64,000 nt of DNA. It comes from Epiperipatus broadwayi (lineage: Eukaryota > Onychophora > Udeonychophora > Euonychophora > Peripatidae). This document shows, piece by piece, positions 21,575 to 32,884 of this stretch. Position numbers and translations under genes: made by a program. Under the pieces are notes generated by a model. The model was given only the letters and a program-made list of their open reading frames with translations. It was not told where the DNA came from and ran no database searches. The stretch is from contig JAQFVV010012508.1 in NCBI GenBank assembly GCA_028023455.1, forward strand, positions 2,661,877-2,725,876, read 5' to 3'. Position 1 is the stretch's first letter; every line of letters starts with the position of its first letter.

Positions 21575-21740
21575 TTTCCATAACCCTAGCGCCACTCAGT
21601 GCAAGCCAGAGTAATCAATGGATGCCTAGTTTATGCAAAATGGCTTGCTCTTAGTGTTGGTACTGTATGGAAAGTTTTGCTTCTTGTGGAAGCATAAAGA
21701 ATGGTATATCATATGATGTTTAGAGGTTAAATATTATTAT
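21575..21740. mobile_element. Family A internally deleted derivative
   Basis: Only the two outer ends remain: GCCACTCAGTGCAAGCCAG and ATCAATGGATGCC from the left arm, then a short palindromic junction, GGTACTGTATGG, AGTTTTGC and CATATGATGTTTAG. No hammerhead remains. Confidence 0.65.
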
Positions 21741-21959
21741 TACTAATAATATAACAATTTATCTACTCTATCTTTGTATGAATTTGAGTATTTGCAAGTT
21801 TTAAAATGTATATTTCTCATGAAAGATTAATTCAATTATTTTTATTACTTTATACTAAAAGTTGAAACAAACCAAAGAGGCGAGAAGTTGTTAAAATAAC
21901 CTGAAAGTTTGTGATGATGATAGATGATGATATATTATTAGATGAGATATGATCCATTA

Positions 21960-22255
21960 TTTCCATCAACGTATAAAAAATTTTAAACTTTATTTAAACT
22001 TTTCAAATACAAACAAATACACTTAAATAGACAACATAGGTTAGTAATTACACAACATTTTGAGTAGTATTATTCTCAAGTCTTCTTCAGGTGTTGCTGG
22101 CTTGATATGCACAGTGAAAGTATTCACATAGAAGTTGAACTCACCTCTTTAGATTCTTGAATATTGAAGTTAAGGCAAACACTCTAACCAACTGGGAGAC
22201 ATTCTATCAAAGGCAATAGATAGTAGAAATTTGTTATATTTTTATATGAGGGTTG
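21960..22255 (-). repeat. Family D terminal segment, left end of PLE pair
   Basis: On the minus strand, a tRNA-like segment (CAGTTGGTTAGAGTG, then a GAGTTCAACTTC B-box-like phrase) is followed by CACCTGAAGA, a stem II candidate GACT/ACTC-type, AAAATGTTGTGTAATTAC, then the common terminal sequence. ACAC just before the core can pair with GTGT after it, giving a weak stem I. Confidence 0.55.
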
Positions 22256-22319
22256 TTTCAAATTCTCATGAGTCCTTCAATTTTTTTTCTGAGCCCTTCA
22301 ATTTATCTATTTATTTTAA

Positions 22320-22660
22320 GATTAATTTTTCCTTAAAAGCAATATTAATTAGAGGCTTCTCCATACATTGTGTATTGCCACAATGGGTTGACTTAATTGT
22401 CATATGAGCTGCTTCCTTGAATTTTCTTCTATGCAGTTTTTCCTCTTTATCCAATATTTTTGTATTTTGCCAATTAAACATATGGTCATTAGTACATACA
22501 TGGTCTGCTATGGAGACACATCTGTTTTTTCTCTTTTAACCATTATCTCATTTCTTTCATTCACTGTTCAACATGTTCACAGGTCTCACCAATATATTTC
22601 CTTCCACATTCACATGGTATTTCATAGATGCAGTTTTTGTTCTTCAGCATTTCCAATTTA
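22320..22660 (-). pseudogene. PLE GIY-YIG endonuclease relic (minus copy)
   Basis: Minus strand reads NCIYEIPCECGRKYIGETCEH, the GIY-YIG signature of PLE endonucleases with the CxC zinc-binding pair before it and the YIG-equivalent (YIG in KYIGET) intact. About 300 bp of endonuclease tail follow toward 22320, with stops. Upstream (to about 23010) the linker SNHTRSTKHGIVLSLWNRA is visible. Confidence 0.7.
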
Positions 22661-22859
22661 AGTTTAATAGAAATAAGAATTCCTCAAAGTGTTGTATGGC
22701 TTTGGAAAGCTGTTCTAATGTTATATTGCATGCAGATTTTCTTTAATTTGTCCACCATTCCTGATATGTATGAATACACTACAATACCAATAATTGTTTT
22801 TCTTTTTTGTGTATCTTTGTGTTGTCTATTAAAGGTTTTCTTGATGACCGCTGATGGAT

Positions 22860-24640
22860 AGCCATTCTTCATAAGCATTTCTTCTATGTGAATCTTTTCT
22901 TTTTACAAATCACTGGTTTCTGAACAAACTTTCTTTGCTCTGTTCCATAGTGATAGTACAATTCCATGCTTAGTGCTTCTGGTATGATTGGATGTATATG
23001 CCAAATACTTGCCAGTGTGTGTTGGTTTCCTATACACTGTTGTTTTTACTTTCTCCTAAGAGAGTCTTGTCACAAGAATGTTCAGGAATTCCAATTTTTG
23101 TTCTCATTCTGATTCCATTGTGAATTTAATTGATGGAGATATGTTGTTAATATGCATTCAGAATGACTGTAATTTTACCTCACTATGTGTCCATACCACA
23201 AATGTATTATCACCATACCGAAGCTGCACTTTAGGTGGACATGGAGTAGTATTTATGACTGTGGTTTTAAGTTTTTCCATGTAAATGTTGCTAAGCAAGG
23301 GTGATAGCGGTGATCCCATGGCCATTTACTTGATTTTGTTGGAAGAATTCTAAGTTATACTGAAAATACATTAGTTATGAAGAATGTTAAGAATTCCATT
23401 TTACTATCAATAGATAAAGTTGTTCTAGTTTAGACTATTATCATCATATAACCTTTTCCTTACAAAAGACAATGCCTCATCACATGGTACATTTGTACAA
23501 ACTTTCCACATCAAAGCTTACCAATATGTCAGATTTTCACATTTTCATGTTCCTGACTAATTCTACAAGTGCTTAGAATTCTTGACAAAAGATTGTGACC
23601 CATATGCCAACGGACTAAGAACTTCAAGAAGAAATCTCAACAAATTTTGACATGGTGAATTTCTAGAACTAATAATAGACCTTAGTGGAACATTGACTTT
23701 GTGGATTTTAGGTAGTCCATATAGATGAGGAATCTTGCTGAAATACAAAGATAATTTCCTTTCTCTGAATCACTGAAATACCTGCAATGCTTCCAGAGTA
23801 ATGCTTGTAGTTTAATCTCTGTATTTGGAATTGAATTTTTTGCTACTTTTTTGCATTGGCCTGCTGTGAGAAGACCTTGTATTTTGTTATCATAATCAAT
23901 TTTGTCTATTACAACTGTGATGCTACCTTTGTCAGCAGGAAGAATGATTATAGATGTATCCTGTTTGAGAGATTTAATAGCTTTCATCTCATCACATGAA
24001 ATGTTTGATTTCTGCTTGTTCACTTGATGTCTTTCAAATGTCCTTTCAACTCTCCAGCATAACCCTGCTGCTTCTTCTAGAGGCAAATTTTGGGTCACCT
24101 CCTCAATGACTGCCATTGTATCCAATAATGGACAGTAAATGTTGTAATGGTGAAGTTCAAACCTTTTTCAAGAACTGATAATTCAACATCGATAAGGTGT
24201 TTAGAACTAAGATTTTTTACTGACAAAGCTGTTAGATTAATTGCAGTATGACCATTGACTAGCTCTTGTAGATTTACAAGCTTCTTCTTTTGAAGTTCTT
24301 TTATCCTTTTATGTAACTTACAATATGATCTGTTCACTGCTTGACAAATCCTTGAGAAATCTTCATCTGTAAATTTATTTTGTAGAAAACATTCCACATT
24401 TTTAATGGAACACAATGTTCCATACTTGGGAAACCACTGATCCTTTATATTTTCTCTCAATAAGGCCTCATTTGCTCTTTGAGTACTTTTCTCGGTTCTC
24501 TTGGAGGAAATAGGAAGTTTTAACTGCAAACCTTTAGGAATAATTCCTTCTGATTTACATTTATATAAGAAAGTTAAACGAATTTTTACTTTAGCCAGTT
24601 TTAGACATAATTTTTCGATAATGTCTAAATTTCAACATAC
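22860..24640 (-). pseudogene. PLE reverse transcriptase relic
   Basis: The minus strand keeps long open pieces. 24095-24529 is the N-terminal region (KLPISSKRTEKSTQ through to KHLIDVELSVLEKGLNF). 23682-24125 includes the PLE-specific IILPADKGSITVVIDKIDYD motif. 23563-23748 includes PHLYGLPKIHKVNVPLRSII, the RT core landmark that follows it in all PLEs. The catalytic YxDD region lies in the more decayed part near 23300-23150. Frameshifts separate the pieces, so no functional protein is expected. The N-terminal GIIPKGLQLK-type text near 24540 marks the start region. Confidence 0.8.
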
Positions 24641-24649
24641 CAAGTATTT

Positions 24650-25455
24650 GCCTGAAAGTTTGTGATGATGATAAATTCACAATAGAATCAGAATAAGAAC
24701 AAAAATTGGCATTCCTGGACATTTTTGTGATGAGACTCCCTCAGGGCAATGTAAAAACAACAGTGTATTGGAAAACAACATGCACTGGCAAGTATTTGGC
24801 ATATTCATCCAATCATACCAGAAGTACTAAACATGGAATTGTACTATCAGTATTAAACAGAATAAAGGAGAAATGATTTGGAAAAAGAAAAGATTCACAT
24901 AGAATAAATGCTTATGCAGAATGGTTATCCATCAGTGGTCATTCATCAAGAAAACCTTTAATAGTCAACACAAAGAGACATAAAAAGGAAAAAAAATATT
25001 GGTATTATAGTGTATCCACACATACCAGGAATGGCAGACAAATTAAAGAAAATCTGCAGTCAATATAACATTAGTACAGCTTTCCAAAGCCATACAATAC
25101 TTTGAGGAATTCTTACTTCTACTAAGCCTCAACTGGAGATGCTGAAAAACCAAAACTGCATCTAGGAAATATCAGATGTGGAAGGAAAATATATAGGTGA
25201 GACCTGTTGAACAGTGATTGAAAGAACACAAGCTAATGGTTAAAAAAGAAAACACAGATGTGTCTATCATAGCAGACCACATATGTACTAATGCCCATAT
25301 GTTTAATTGGCAAAATAGTAAAATATTGGATAAAGAAAAAAAAAATGCATAGAAGAAAATTCAAAGAAGCTGCTCATATGTCAATGGTAAAAATCCTATA
25401 AGTTAATTCAGTGTGTCAATACACAATGTATGGAAACCTCTAATTAATGTTGCTC
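24650..25455 (+). pseudogene. PLE linker and endonuclease relic (plus copy)
   Basis: Mirror of 22320-23100: linker text near 24790-24860, then a stop-interrupted NCI-EI with KYIGETC near 25155-25210, which keeps the YIG half of GIY-YIG. ERTQANG and endonuclease tail text follow. The RT is absent, so this is a 5'-truncated copy joined head to head with the minus-strand copy. Confidence 0.65.
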
Positions 25456-25559
25456 TTAGGAAAAATTAATATTAAAATCATAAAATAAATTGAAGGGTTC
25501 AGGTGGGAAAATTGAAGGTCTCAGGAGGATTTGAGCCAACCATCATATATAAATTTATC

Positions 25560-25855
25560 AAATTTCTACTATCTTGTCTTTGACAGAATATCTCAGTTGG
25601 TTAGAGAGTTTGCCTTGAATTCGATATTCAAGAATCTAAAGGTGTGAGTTTAACTTCTATGTGAATACTATCACTGTGCATATCAGGCATAACACATGAA
25701 GAAGAGTGGAGAATAATATTACTCGAAATGTTGTGTAATTACTTACCTGTATTGTCTATTTATGTGCTATTAATAACAAGTTGTTTGTATTTGAAAAGTT
25801 TAAAATTTTCTATACATTCAACATTCACTCATAGATGATGGAAATAGTCCAATAT
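25560..25855 (+). repeat. Family D terminal segment, right end of PLE pair
   Basis: Plus strand: CTCAGTTGGTTAGAGAGTTT (A-box-like, 25590-25609), a GTGAGTTTAACTTC B-box-like phrase, then CATGAAGA (core, first base lost), stem II GAGT/ACTC around a 13-base loop, and GAAATGTTGTGTAATTAC. It ends with ATGATGGAAATAGTCCAAT. Here GAAA is intact, unlike in the mirror copy. Confidence 0.55.
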
Positions 25856-25859
25856 ATTA

Positions 25860-26930
25860 CATCTAGTTGTTAAAATAAGTTTACTGACTATAAAAAGAAC
25901 AAATTAGTGAGTCAATTTTTTTTTGTCAATATAACATCATCATTGTTCAAATTCTGAGATAGCTGCAATGTATAATGTTAGAATTTCAATTAGATTCGAT
26001 ATTACATTTATCCCAAAACAATAGAATGAAAATATTGTATTCTGAAGATAAATGGAATTTAATATGTTTAATACCATACCAAAAATGTATACATCAAGAA
26101 ACTTTCATGGAAGAAGTGTCTTTTTATCAAAACTATAAATATAAAAAGAACATTTTTTTATAATAGAAGCTGTCTTGTGTGAAAGTTGGTTTCAACTTCT
26201 CTGTAAAATTCATCATGACCGGATGGGGTAAAGGATTGGGAAAAGGCATCATCACAAGGTTTTACTTGATAATATCCAAGGTATTACCAAGCCAGCAGTC
26301 ATTTGGCTCATTGTGGTGGTATAAAATGTATTTCTGGTTATCTATGAAGAAACCAGAGGTGTACTTAATGTTTTCTTGGAAAATGTTATTTGCGATGCCG
26401 TCACCTACACCGAACATGCAGAAAGAAAAAACATTACTGTTATGGATGTTGTTTATAAGCTTTAAAACGTCAGGGATATACTTTGTATGGCTTTGGCAAC
26501 TAATGATAGTTCATTTGAAAAAAATAATTTTTTAAAAATAGAATTTAATAGATTGTTATAGTCATTTATCATCATTATTATTATTTGGGTAAAAAAAAGA
26601 TAAAATAATATATAATCAGTTTATCCCCAATTATTTTTAAATAGTTAATTACAAATTTGTTAATGAATTACAAAATTTAAAATGTCTTACATTAAATTAA
26701 GTCTTCTAAATAACAGTCACTGCTTAGAAATCTTGATATTTATTTCAATAGCTTAATAATGCTTAGCACCTTTTTATATATTATTTTATTTCTTAAAAGA
26801 GAATATTAAAACAATCGTAATTACCAAACAAATGACATCTTGATTTAAATTTTACTGAAGAAAATACCATGACCACCCTCTTTATCATTTGCTGTTCTCT
26901 ACTACTTTTTTGTATCTTGTTACAATATAT
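25860..26930. other. Unclassified intronic DNA, two open stretches
   Basis: Plus-strand open stretches of 62 and 118 codons (25975-26163, 26179-26535) look somewhat protein-like (TFMEEVSFYQN; KVLPSQQSFGSLWW) and may come from a transposase- or retroelement-derived relic. I do not recognise a family, and no splice sites clearly frame them. Confidence 0.3.
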
Positions 26931-27265
26931 ATAAATCATTATCAATCCACTTCAGGATGAAGGTTTTTCCAAGTCCAATTTATATTTTCTGATCTCTAGT
27001 CTCTCTTCTCCGCATCATCGCACACGTCCCTATTTCATCTGTTTATCTCACATGTGGTCTCTTTCTAGGTCTTTACAATTTGTTGGAATCCGGTTTAAGA
27101 TTTTATCTGTCTACTTATTATCATTTTCTCTAGAAATAAGTGCAGCCCAACTCCACTTTAATCTCTTAATTTTTTCAATGATGTCAGTAACACCTGTTTG
27201 TTTTCTCACCCATGTATTTCACTTTCGGTCTCTTTTTATTACTCCTATTTCTTTGAACGGTTTGA
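26930..27265 (-). mobile_element. RTE-like LINE 3' end (family F), decayed
   Basis: AATCCACTTCAGGATGAAGG marks the end of the element. Minus-strand text matches the family tail with many changes. Upstream parts include the phrase TGTTTGTTTTCTCACCCATG, as at 20845. Confidence 0.6.
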
Positions 27266-27739
27266 AGTATCTGTGTACTACATATATATAATATATGGTG
27301 CATGGGAGAGAAGGTTAAATTTTTTAATTAATTACAAAAGTTAAAATATTTTTCAATAAAACAAAAGTAGATCAAATTTTACACTAAACTTTATTTTCAT
27401 TTTTTAATATTATTTGGAAACACAAGCCATTTCCTATTTTCAATTTCTTTTCACTTTTATCCAGAAATAATTCCTGTATCAAACCATCTTTTTCACTACA
27501 TTCAGAAAGTAATTTTAAATTAATATAAATAATTTTCTCCTTAAGAGAGCCAAATTATCTTCTTCCTTTTTACAAATTATTTTCCTATATATTTGATAAT
27601 ACATTCTAAAATTTCTGTTCAATATATTTTCTGTGAAAAACAAACAGTTTTTATCAAAAATAATACTTTTATTAGTCTGGTTTTTTTTTGTTTAAATAAA
27701 AGACATCAAAAATTAATTCTCCTAAAATATGATGTTATA

Positions 27740-28315
27740 TAATTGAGTATTATAGGCGGGATTCGAACTCAGACTTTCACATGACCCACTACTCTTAGTG
27801 CCATCTCATATTGCTGACCCACCTGATCACACTCATGATGAAAAGATAAATAATCACCAATGTATGTATTTCATGCTAAACCAGCAATCATCAGTTGGTC
27901 TAGATTACTATCCTCACGCATGTATATAATCAGTGCTCAGCTTTATATTAAGATAGCCAATCTTCATACTTTAATGGACAGGCTTCAGACTATTCCAACT
28001 CACAACTCTTCCGCCTTCCATTTTATTGAAAATCTGATGATGGAACGTTCAAAGCCCTCGTTAGTGCCAAGGTTACAATCCTACCCATGTTGACATATTA
28101 GTCATTCTGACCCCTCATGTACAGGAGAATAATCCATTTATACATACATATGTGAGGGATGGGCTTAAACCTGCATTTATATATGTAATATAGGCAGGAT
28201 TCGAACTCAGACTTTCACATGACCCACTATTCTTAGTGCGTGAAAGTCTGAGTTCGAATCCCGCCTATATTACATATATAAATGTAGGTTTAAGCTTGTG
28301 CAATATATTAATAAT
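27740..28315. mobile_element. Family B repeat, minus copy plus inverted tRNA-like end
   Basis: 27757-28150 is a nearly complete minus copy (B box at 27760-27775 as GATTCGAACTCAGAC, hammerhead 27849-27908, distal part to 28150). 28165-28315 contains the tRNA-like end twice in opposite orientation around position 28232 (ACTTTCACATGACCC against GTGAAAGTCTGAGTTCG), a compact palindrome. Confidence 0.8.
27849..27908 (-). ncRNA. Type I hammerhead, family B, core intact
   Basis: Minus strand: GTAATC, TAG, ACCAA, CTGATGA, stem II TTGCT/AGCAT around GGTTT, GAAA, then ACA as the cleavage triplet and TTGGTGATTATT. Identical in stem II to the 12223 copy. The triplet differs (ACA against GTA) but still ends in an allowed H17. 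Confidence 0.7.
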
Positions 28316-28319
28316 TGAG

Positions 28320-29030
28320 TATTGTAAAATGTTCAAATTCAGTGTTTAAAATTGACTTACAAATAACCATTTCGGTTTGAAAAAGAATGAGAGAGATTGG
28401 TACTAAGAAAAATATGTCAAGTTTAGATATTTTACTTTTATTACTATGTCATATATTTGTGGTATTGCAGAATAATATATTCATTGCTGTATAAAATACT
28501 ATAAACATTTTAAAACAACAAATACTAAAACTTTTTATTTTTTATATTTTTATAAATATATTCACATTGGAAATATCTTAAAACAATTTTTTTTCCATCC
28601 TAGTGAATAAATAATATTTTAGAAACTAGTTTAATCAACCTACGAGAGCTATGATTTTGGTGGATCTTACTGAAAATATATTCAGCCATATTTAAGTTGC
28701 AAAAAGCAAAAACATTTGTAATGCAGACATGAAAAAATTTCACAATCAAATTATAAATATAAATGAAGTGAAAATATAACATTTAATAATAAAAACTATT
28801 TTTTGAAAAAGAACTACTTTGTTTATATTTTATAAAAACTGCCAAAAGATATACATGAAACAAATTAGACACTTTGAAAAAAGCGGAAATGTAGTTTTAT
28901 TTATGGTTCTGATAAAAATCAAAATTTTATAAATTTATGTTTTCATATATCTGTTTTGAAATGAAAGTAGAATAATTATAATTCCCCATAAACTTATAAT
29001 TCATCATCAATAAATGAAAAGAAGAGAATG
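28320..29030. other. AT-rich intronic DNA, nothing recognised
   Basis: No exon, RNA gene or repeat family was recognised. Confidence 0.4.
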
Positions 29031-29059
29031 ATATCACTTATTCTTTTAGTTCAGAGATA

Positions 29060-29320
29060 TAATTTTTAGATAAATGCTGGCTTTGGGTTGGTATTTTTAG
29101 ATCTAGTATCTGAACCTATCCTAGCACCTCTCTGAGGAATGCCAAAGCACGAAACCATGGGCAGGGGTTGGGGGGGGGTACTGACAGAGATAATTTAAAT
29201 AACTTTCTCTGGCTAAGCATTTATCACAAAGCTTGTTGAGGAATTGGCAATCCTCATTGTTTATACTTACAAGCTTAAGAGAACATGGTCATGTGATCTA
29301 TGACTTATTTTGATTATATA
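29060..29320 (+). mobile_element. Family G repeat with hammerhead
   Basis: Contains a hammerhead-like fold (29117-29175), then GACAGAGATAATTTAAATAA, TCTGGCTAAGCATTTATCAC, CAAAGCTTGTTGAGGAATTG and GGTCATGTGATCTATGAC. The same blocks in the opposite orientation make up 44440-44625. A deletion derivative with only the end blocks lies at 29690-29770. Confidence 0.65.
29117..29175 (+). ncRNA. Hammerhead-like fold, family G
   Basis: CCTCT directly before the core pairs with AGGGG after the cleavage site (5 bp, one U-G). CCTA pairs with TGGG further out. Core CTGAGGA (position 7 is variable), stem II TGC/GCA around CAAA, GAAA, stem III ACC against GGG, H17 = C. In the 44.5-kb copy stem III reads ACC/GGT around ATT, then C, which restores the U at 16.1. 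That supports the fold. Confidence 0.55.
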
Positions 29321-29689
29321 AGTATACATTTATTGACATGTTATCACAAGTCAGTAAATACCATCAGATCTAATGGAATAAGTGACATTATTCTGTTCCT
29401 GTCATTTATTGAAGGTAAATTATTAATTTCTATGTAGGTTATAATTAATTCCATGTTAATTTCATATGTGTTAAGCTACTGATATATTTCTTTTGATAAC
29501 TATCTAAAATAAAAGATTGTGTTTGTGTTGATGATAAAAGAGAGAGAAGGATTTCCGATTGTCAGACCAACAATGTTATTTGATTACATTATATAGCTTA
29601 AATTAATTGAAGTTTAATTAAATTATAAATCTCACCTTATGATTTAAATTATTAAAGATTAATTAAATAATCAGAAACTATTCCATAAA

Positions 29690-29775
29690 AACAAAGAGCT
29701 TTGCTAATTACTCTAACAAGCTTTGTTGATAAAATTGAGTCATGTGATATATGACCCTATTTTTATTTTTATTGC
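29690..29775 (+). repeat. Family G deletion derivative
   Basis: ACAAAGAGCTTTGCTAATTA and CAAGCTTTGTTGATAAAAT followed by GTCATGTGATATATGACCC correspond to the two ends of family G without the hammerhead. Confidence 0.5.
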
Positions 29776-30059
29776 CTACTGGATAAAATCATAAATGCAA
29801 GCAGCCACAATTGCTAGAAAGATATTCATAAACAAACAATACTTTTTATTATCAACATTTTTTTTAAAATTTTCAAATAAATTGATAATCTTATTGCCTA
29901 TTCTTTTATAAGACTATAACGTTTAATATATATATATATATATTTGTTTTTATGTAAAGAAAGATGTACAAATAAGAAAAAAGAAAGTAATTTTGAGCCT
30001 TCCATATATCTTGCTTTTAATTATTTGATGTATATTTCATTTATATTACCAAATTCACC

Positions 30060-30470
30060 TCTTCCTTTATTTTGCTGTAATATCTTATGTAAATGTAATT
30101 TATCTACAAGTTGAACACCTTTTAGCAAAAATCTTTTATTGTACCTATATGCATACCCAATGTTATGTTTTGACTTTCCTGCAGTCTTCTTCAGAGCCAC
30201 TTCATTTTAATTTTAATAAAGTGGCTCTGAAGAAGACTGCAGCATAGTTGAAACATAAGATTTTGTATGCATATATGTACAATAAAATGTTTTAATTAAA
30301 ATAAAAATGGCTCTGAAGAAGACTGCAGGACAGTCGAAACATAAGATTGTGCATGCATATAGGTACAATAAAAGGTTTTTGCTAAAAAGTGTTCAAAGTA
30401 GTGGATAAATTGCATTTATATATTTTACTTAGATCTAAATATCATTATTTTAAAATAATTTATAATATGA
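30060..30470. repeat. Family E inverted repeat plus extra direct unit
   Basis: The left arm (to 30200) is mirrored around about 30205 by AAGTGGCT, CTGAAGA, GACTGCAG and GAAACATAAG. A further direct unit follows at 30308-30375 with the intact hairpin GACTG/CAGTC and GAAACATAAGATTGTG. The outer flanks are TTTAGCAAAAATCTTTTATT and its mirror. Core-like units thus occur twice in tandem and once inverted. A convincing stem I was not found. Confidence 0.65.
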
Positions 30471-30479
30471 AGTAGCTTT

Positions 30480-31970
30480 TGATCTATTGTGTTTATAAAA
30501 TTATGTACTTTTGCACTGCTAGCCATATTAACATCTTATGGAGATGTGATATGTATTATTTGAGAATATCTTTTCTGGTATTAATAGAACATGATCAGAA
30601 AAGACAAAAACTTCTTTAGCAATTTCTCACAGAATGCAGTTGATGGGTAGTAAGGATTTAAGAATTTTTCCCATCCTTATTTTTATCTTTTTGTCTAAAA
30701 AAGTCTATTTATTGATCAGTATTTGATAGCTATCTGGGTAAGATACGAACCGACTATCGGAAAATATACATATTTAAAAAAGTTTGTTTACTTATCCTGG
30801 ATTTGAACCCAAATCAAAGGAATAGCAATTAGATTTCTATATGGAAGACTGAAATAAAAAATAGTTCATAATATAAAAAAAGCCGAGATTTGAAAAGAAA
30901 AAGTATGTGTTTAACGCTTTTTTCTTTTTTTTTTTTTTTAAAAAAAAACATTTTATTACGTAAAATGTGAATGAATAAGGAATTAAGAGATTATTTTTTT
31001 GTTCAGTGAATAGGAAATTGCACGTCTCGACTTATCCAGACATGTTATTTAAAAATAAATAAATAAAACGAGATAAAAAACAATTGTCTTTATTAATGTA
31101 GATAATAATACGTTCTCAAATCAATATGTCAAACAAAAATTGAATATTTAGTTTTTGCTGATTAAGAATAACTTTCTTGTATAATTAAATTTATTTCACA
31201 ATATTGAGAAAAAAATAAATATCAAAATTGCATAAGAATATTTGCCGGATAATTTATCTTGTGATTGTTGTTAAACTAAGGAAACAACACTGGAAATAGT
31301 AAACATTTACAGTCACGAGGCCTGATAGTATCGTAGAAGTAAAATTAATAATTTGTCATGCTTTAATAACTTTATATATGATGTCATTAATATTCTTTAA
31401 GTAAAATATTTTGGAAACAATATTTATTATTATCATATATAAACAACAAACAAAGATTTTCTGGGAAATATACCTTATATGCATTTGGGTGCAGCAACAT
31501 TATCTTTTTGGCATGGAAACAAAATACAAATTAAATCACTTCCACATGGAAATGCCATATCAATTTCTTTTTTAAATTTTCATGCTATACATATGATGCG
31601 CCATAATGAAATCTTGCAAAACATAGTGACGTGACTAATAGTTACTTGTAAAATTAGAAAATGTCATCATTCGCTTATTATATACTTTCTTACAGCATTG
31701 AATATTAAATAAAAAGTAAAACAGTCTTTAAATAGTTGACTGTAAGGCAAAGTTTTTGCAATAACTTCCCATAGATAAAACTGTATAGTAAAACGTTATT
31801 CGCCAGGCTCATAAAATTTGGCTAGTGAGATTCTAACATTTGTTCATTCTTGTTTTACTTGGTCTGGATTCATATTTAAATCCTGGACACAAGACAAAAC
31901 CCTTTTGTAAATGTATATATTGTTTCTTATAGTCATTTTCCAGTGACTTGTATGGTTATAATGTTGTCAA
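30480..31970. other. AT-rich intronic DNA, nothing recognised
   Basis: No exon, tRNA or major repeat family was recognised. It contains homopolymer T and A runs near 30928-30952. Confidence 0.45.
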
Positions 31971-31979
31971 AAACTTATA

Positions 31980-32100
31980 GAATTATACATAACTCGAAAT
32001 TACAGACAACTGTTTTGTAAGCAATTTAATTTAATATCATCAAATCGATTTTTGTTCACAAATGAACTTTGTCTATTATTTCGAGTTATGTATAATTCAT
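31980..32100. repeat. Short inverted repeat (MITE-like)
   Basis: AATTATACATAACTCGAAAT at the left is mirrored by ATTTCGAGTTATGTATAATT at the right, with about 80 bp between. No coding content. Confidence 0.6.
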
Positions 32101-32499
32101 TGAAAATTAAGTATATATATATACATGAGTAAAGAATGAAACAATCTTTAAATAAGCCAATCACACAGTAATGGTCTCTAATAAAAATGAATGATACAAA
32201 AAGAAACATTACTGACCAGGTTTTCTTTTCTGGTTTGATTTTCTAACCAAAAATAATTAAATAATAATTTTCAATTAGTTATTGAATTTGTAGCTAAATT
32301 GGTTATGATCCATATATTTGAAAAAAGGATCTTAAGTTTAAAAGATATTCAAGTTTACTGAACTGAACTCAGGCAGATGTAGTAGCTACTATATTATAAA
32401 ATCCTTCACACACTCATAATATCAAATGAAATAATTCAATATAAAACCATCATTATTTATAAATATCTTGATGTAGAAATAGATAGACACCTATTTATT

Positions 32500-32600
32500 T
32501 ATCAATAAATGAATTGCTCACTAGGTCTATGGATAAGAAATAGTGATCATGTGATCATAAGAAATAATGAACATGTGATGTTTAGGGCTGTGGATCATGT
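32500..32600 (+). repeat. Two family A terminal fragments
   Basis: GGATAAGAAATAGTGATCAT followed by GTGATCATAAGAAATAATGA and ACATGTGATGTTTAG: the family A end motif is present twice in tandem. Confidence 0.5.
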
Positions 32601-32884
32601 ATCCATAAAAAAGTCCTATGCTTACTTGAAACTGAAAAAATTTTCAAATGTTACTGAACCTAAGAAAAATTTAATAAACTAAAAAATTAATTGTCCTTAA
32701 TAATATAATATTGTTTAATAATAACTGATCATTTCTTGTAAAATTCTGCCATATTTTTATCCTAGAAAAGTTTAAATTAATAAAAACTAACATTTCTGAT
32801 GTTATTTAACAGAGATAATACTATTACTATATACCATTAAAATAATTTCCAAGCACGCACCTAATGTGTTCGTATCAACACAAA

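Larger units (their letters stand above)
21900..25860. mobile_element. Penelope-like element pair in head-to-head orientation
   Basis: A minus-strand PLE (about 24640 down to 22300) with RT and GIY-YIG parts, and a second plus-strand copy holding only the linker and endonuclease part (24650-25450), face away from each other. Both outer ends carry a family D terminal segment: 21960-22250 and 25560-25850, mirror images with the phrases TTGTTTGTATTTGAAAAGTT and GGAAATAGTCCAATATA. This agrees with the known PLE habit of forming complex, often inverted, terminal-repeat arrangements. All coding parts contain stops. Confidence 0.75.

Noticed and set aside
22404-22878. Small plus-strand open frames over the PLE region
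   Set aside because: They are antisense to the PLE endonuclease, which reads correctly on the minus strand.
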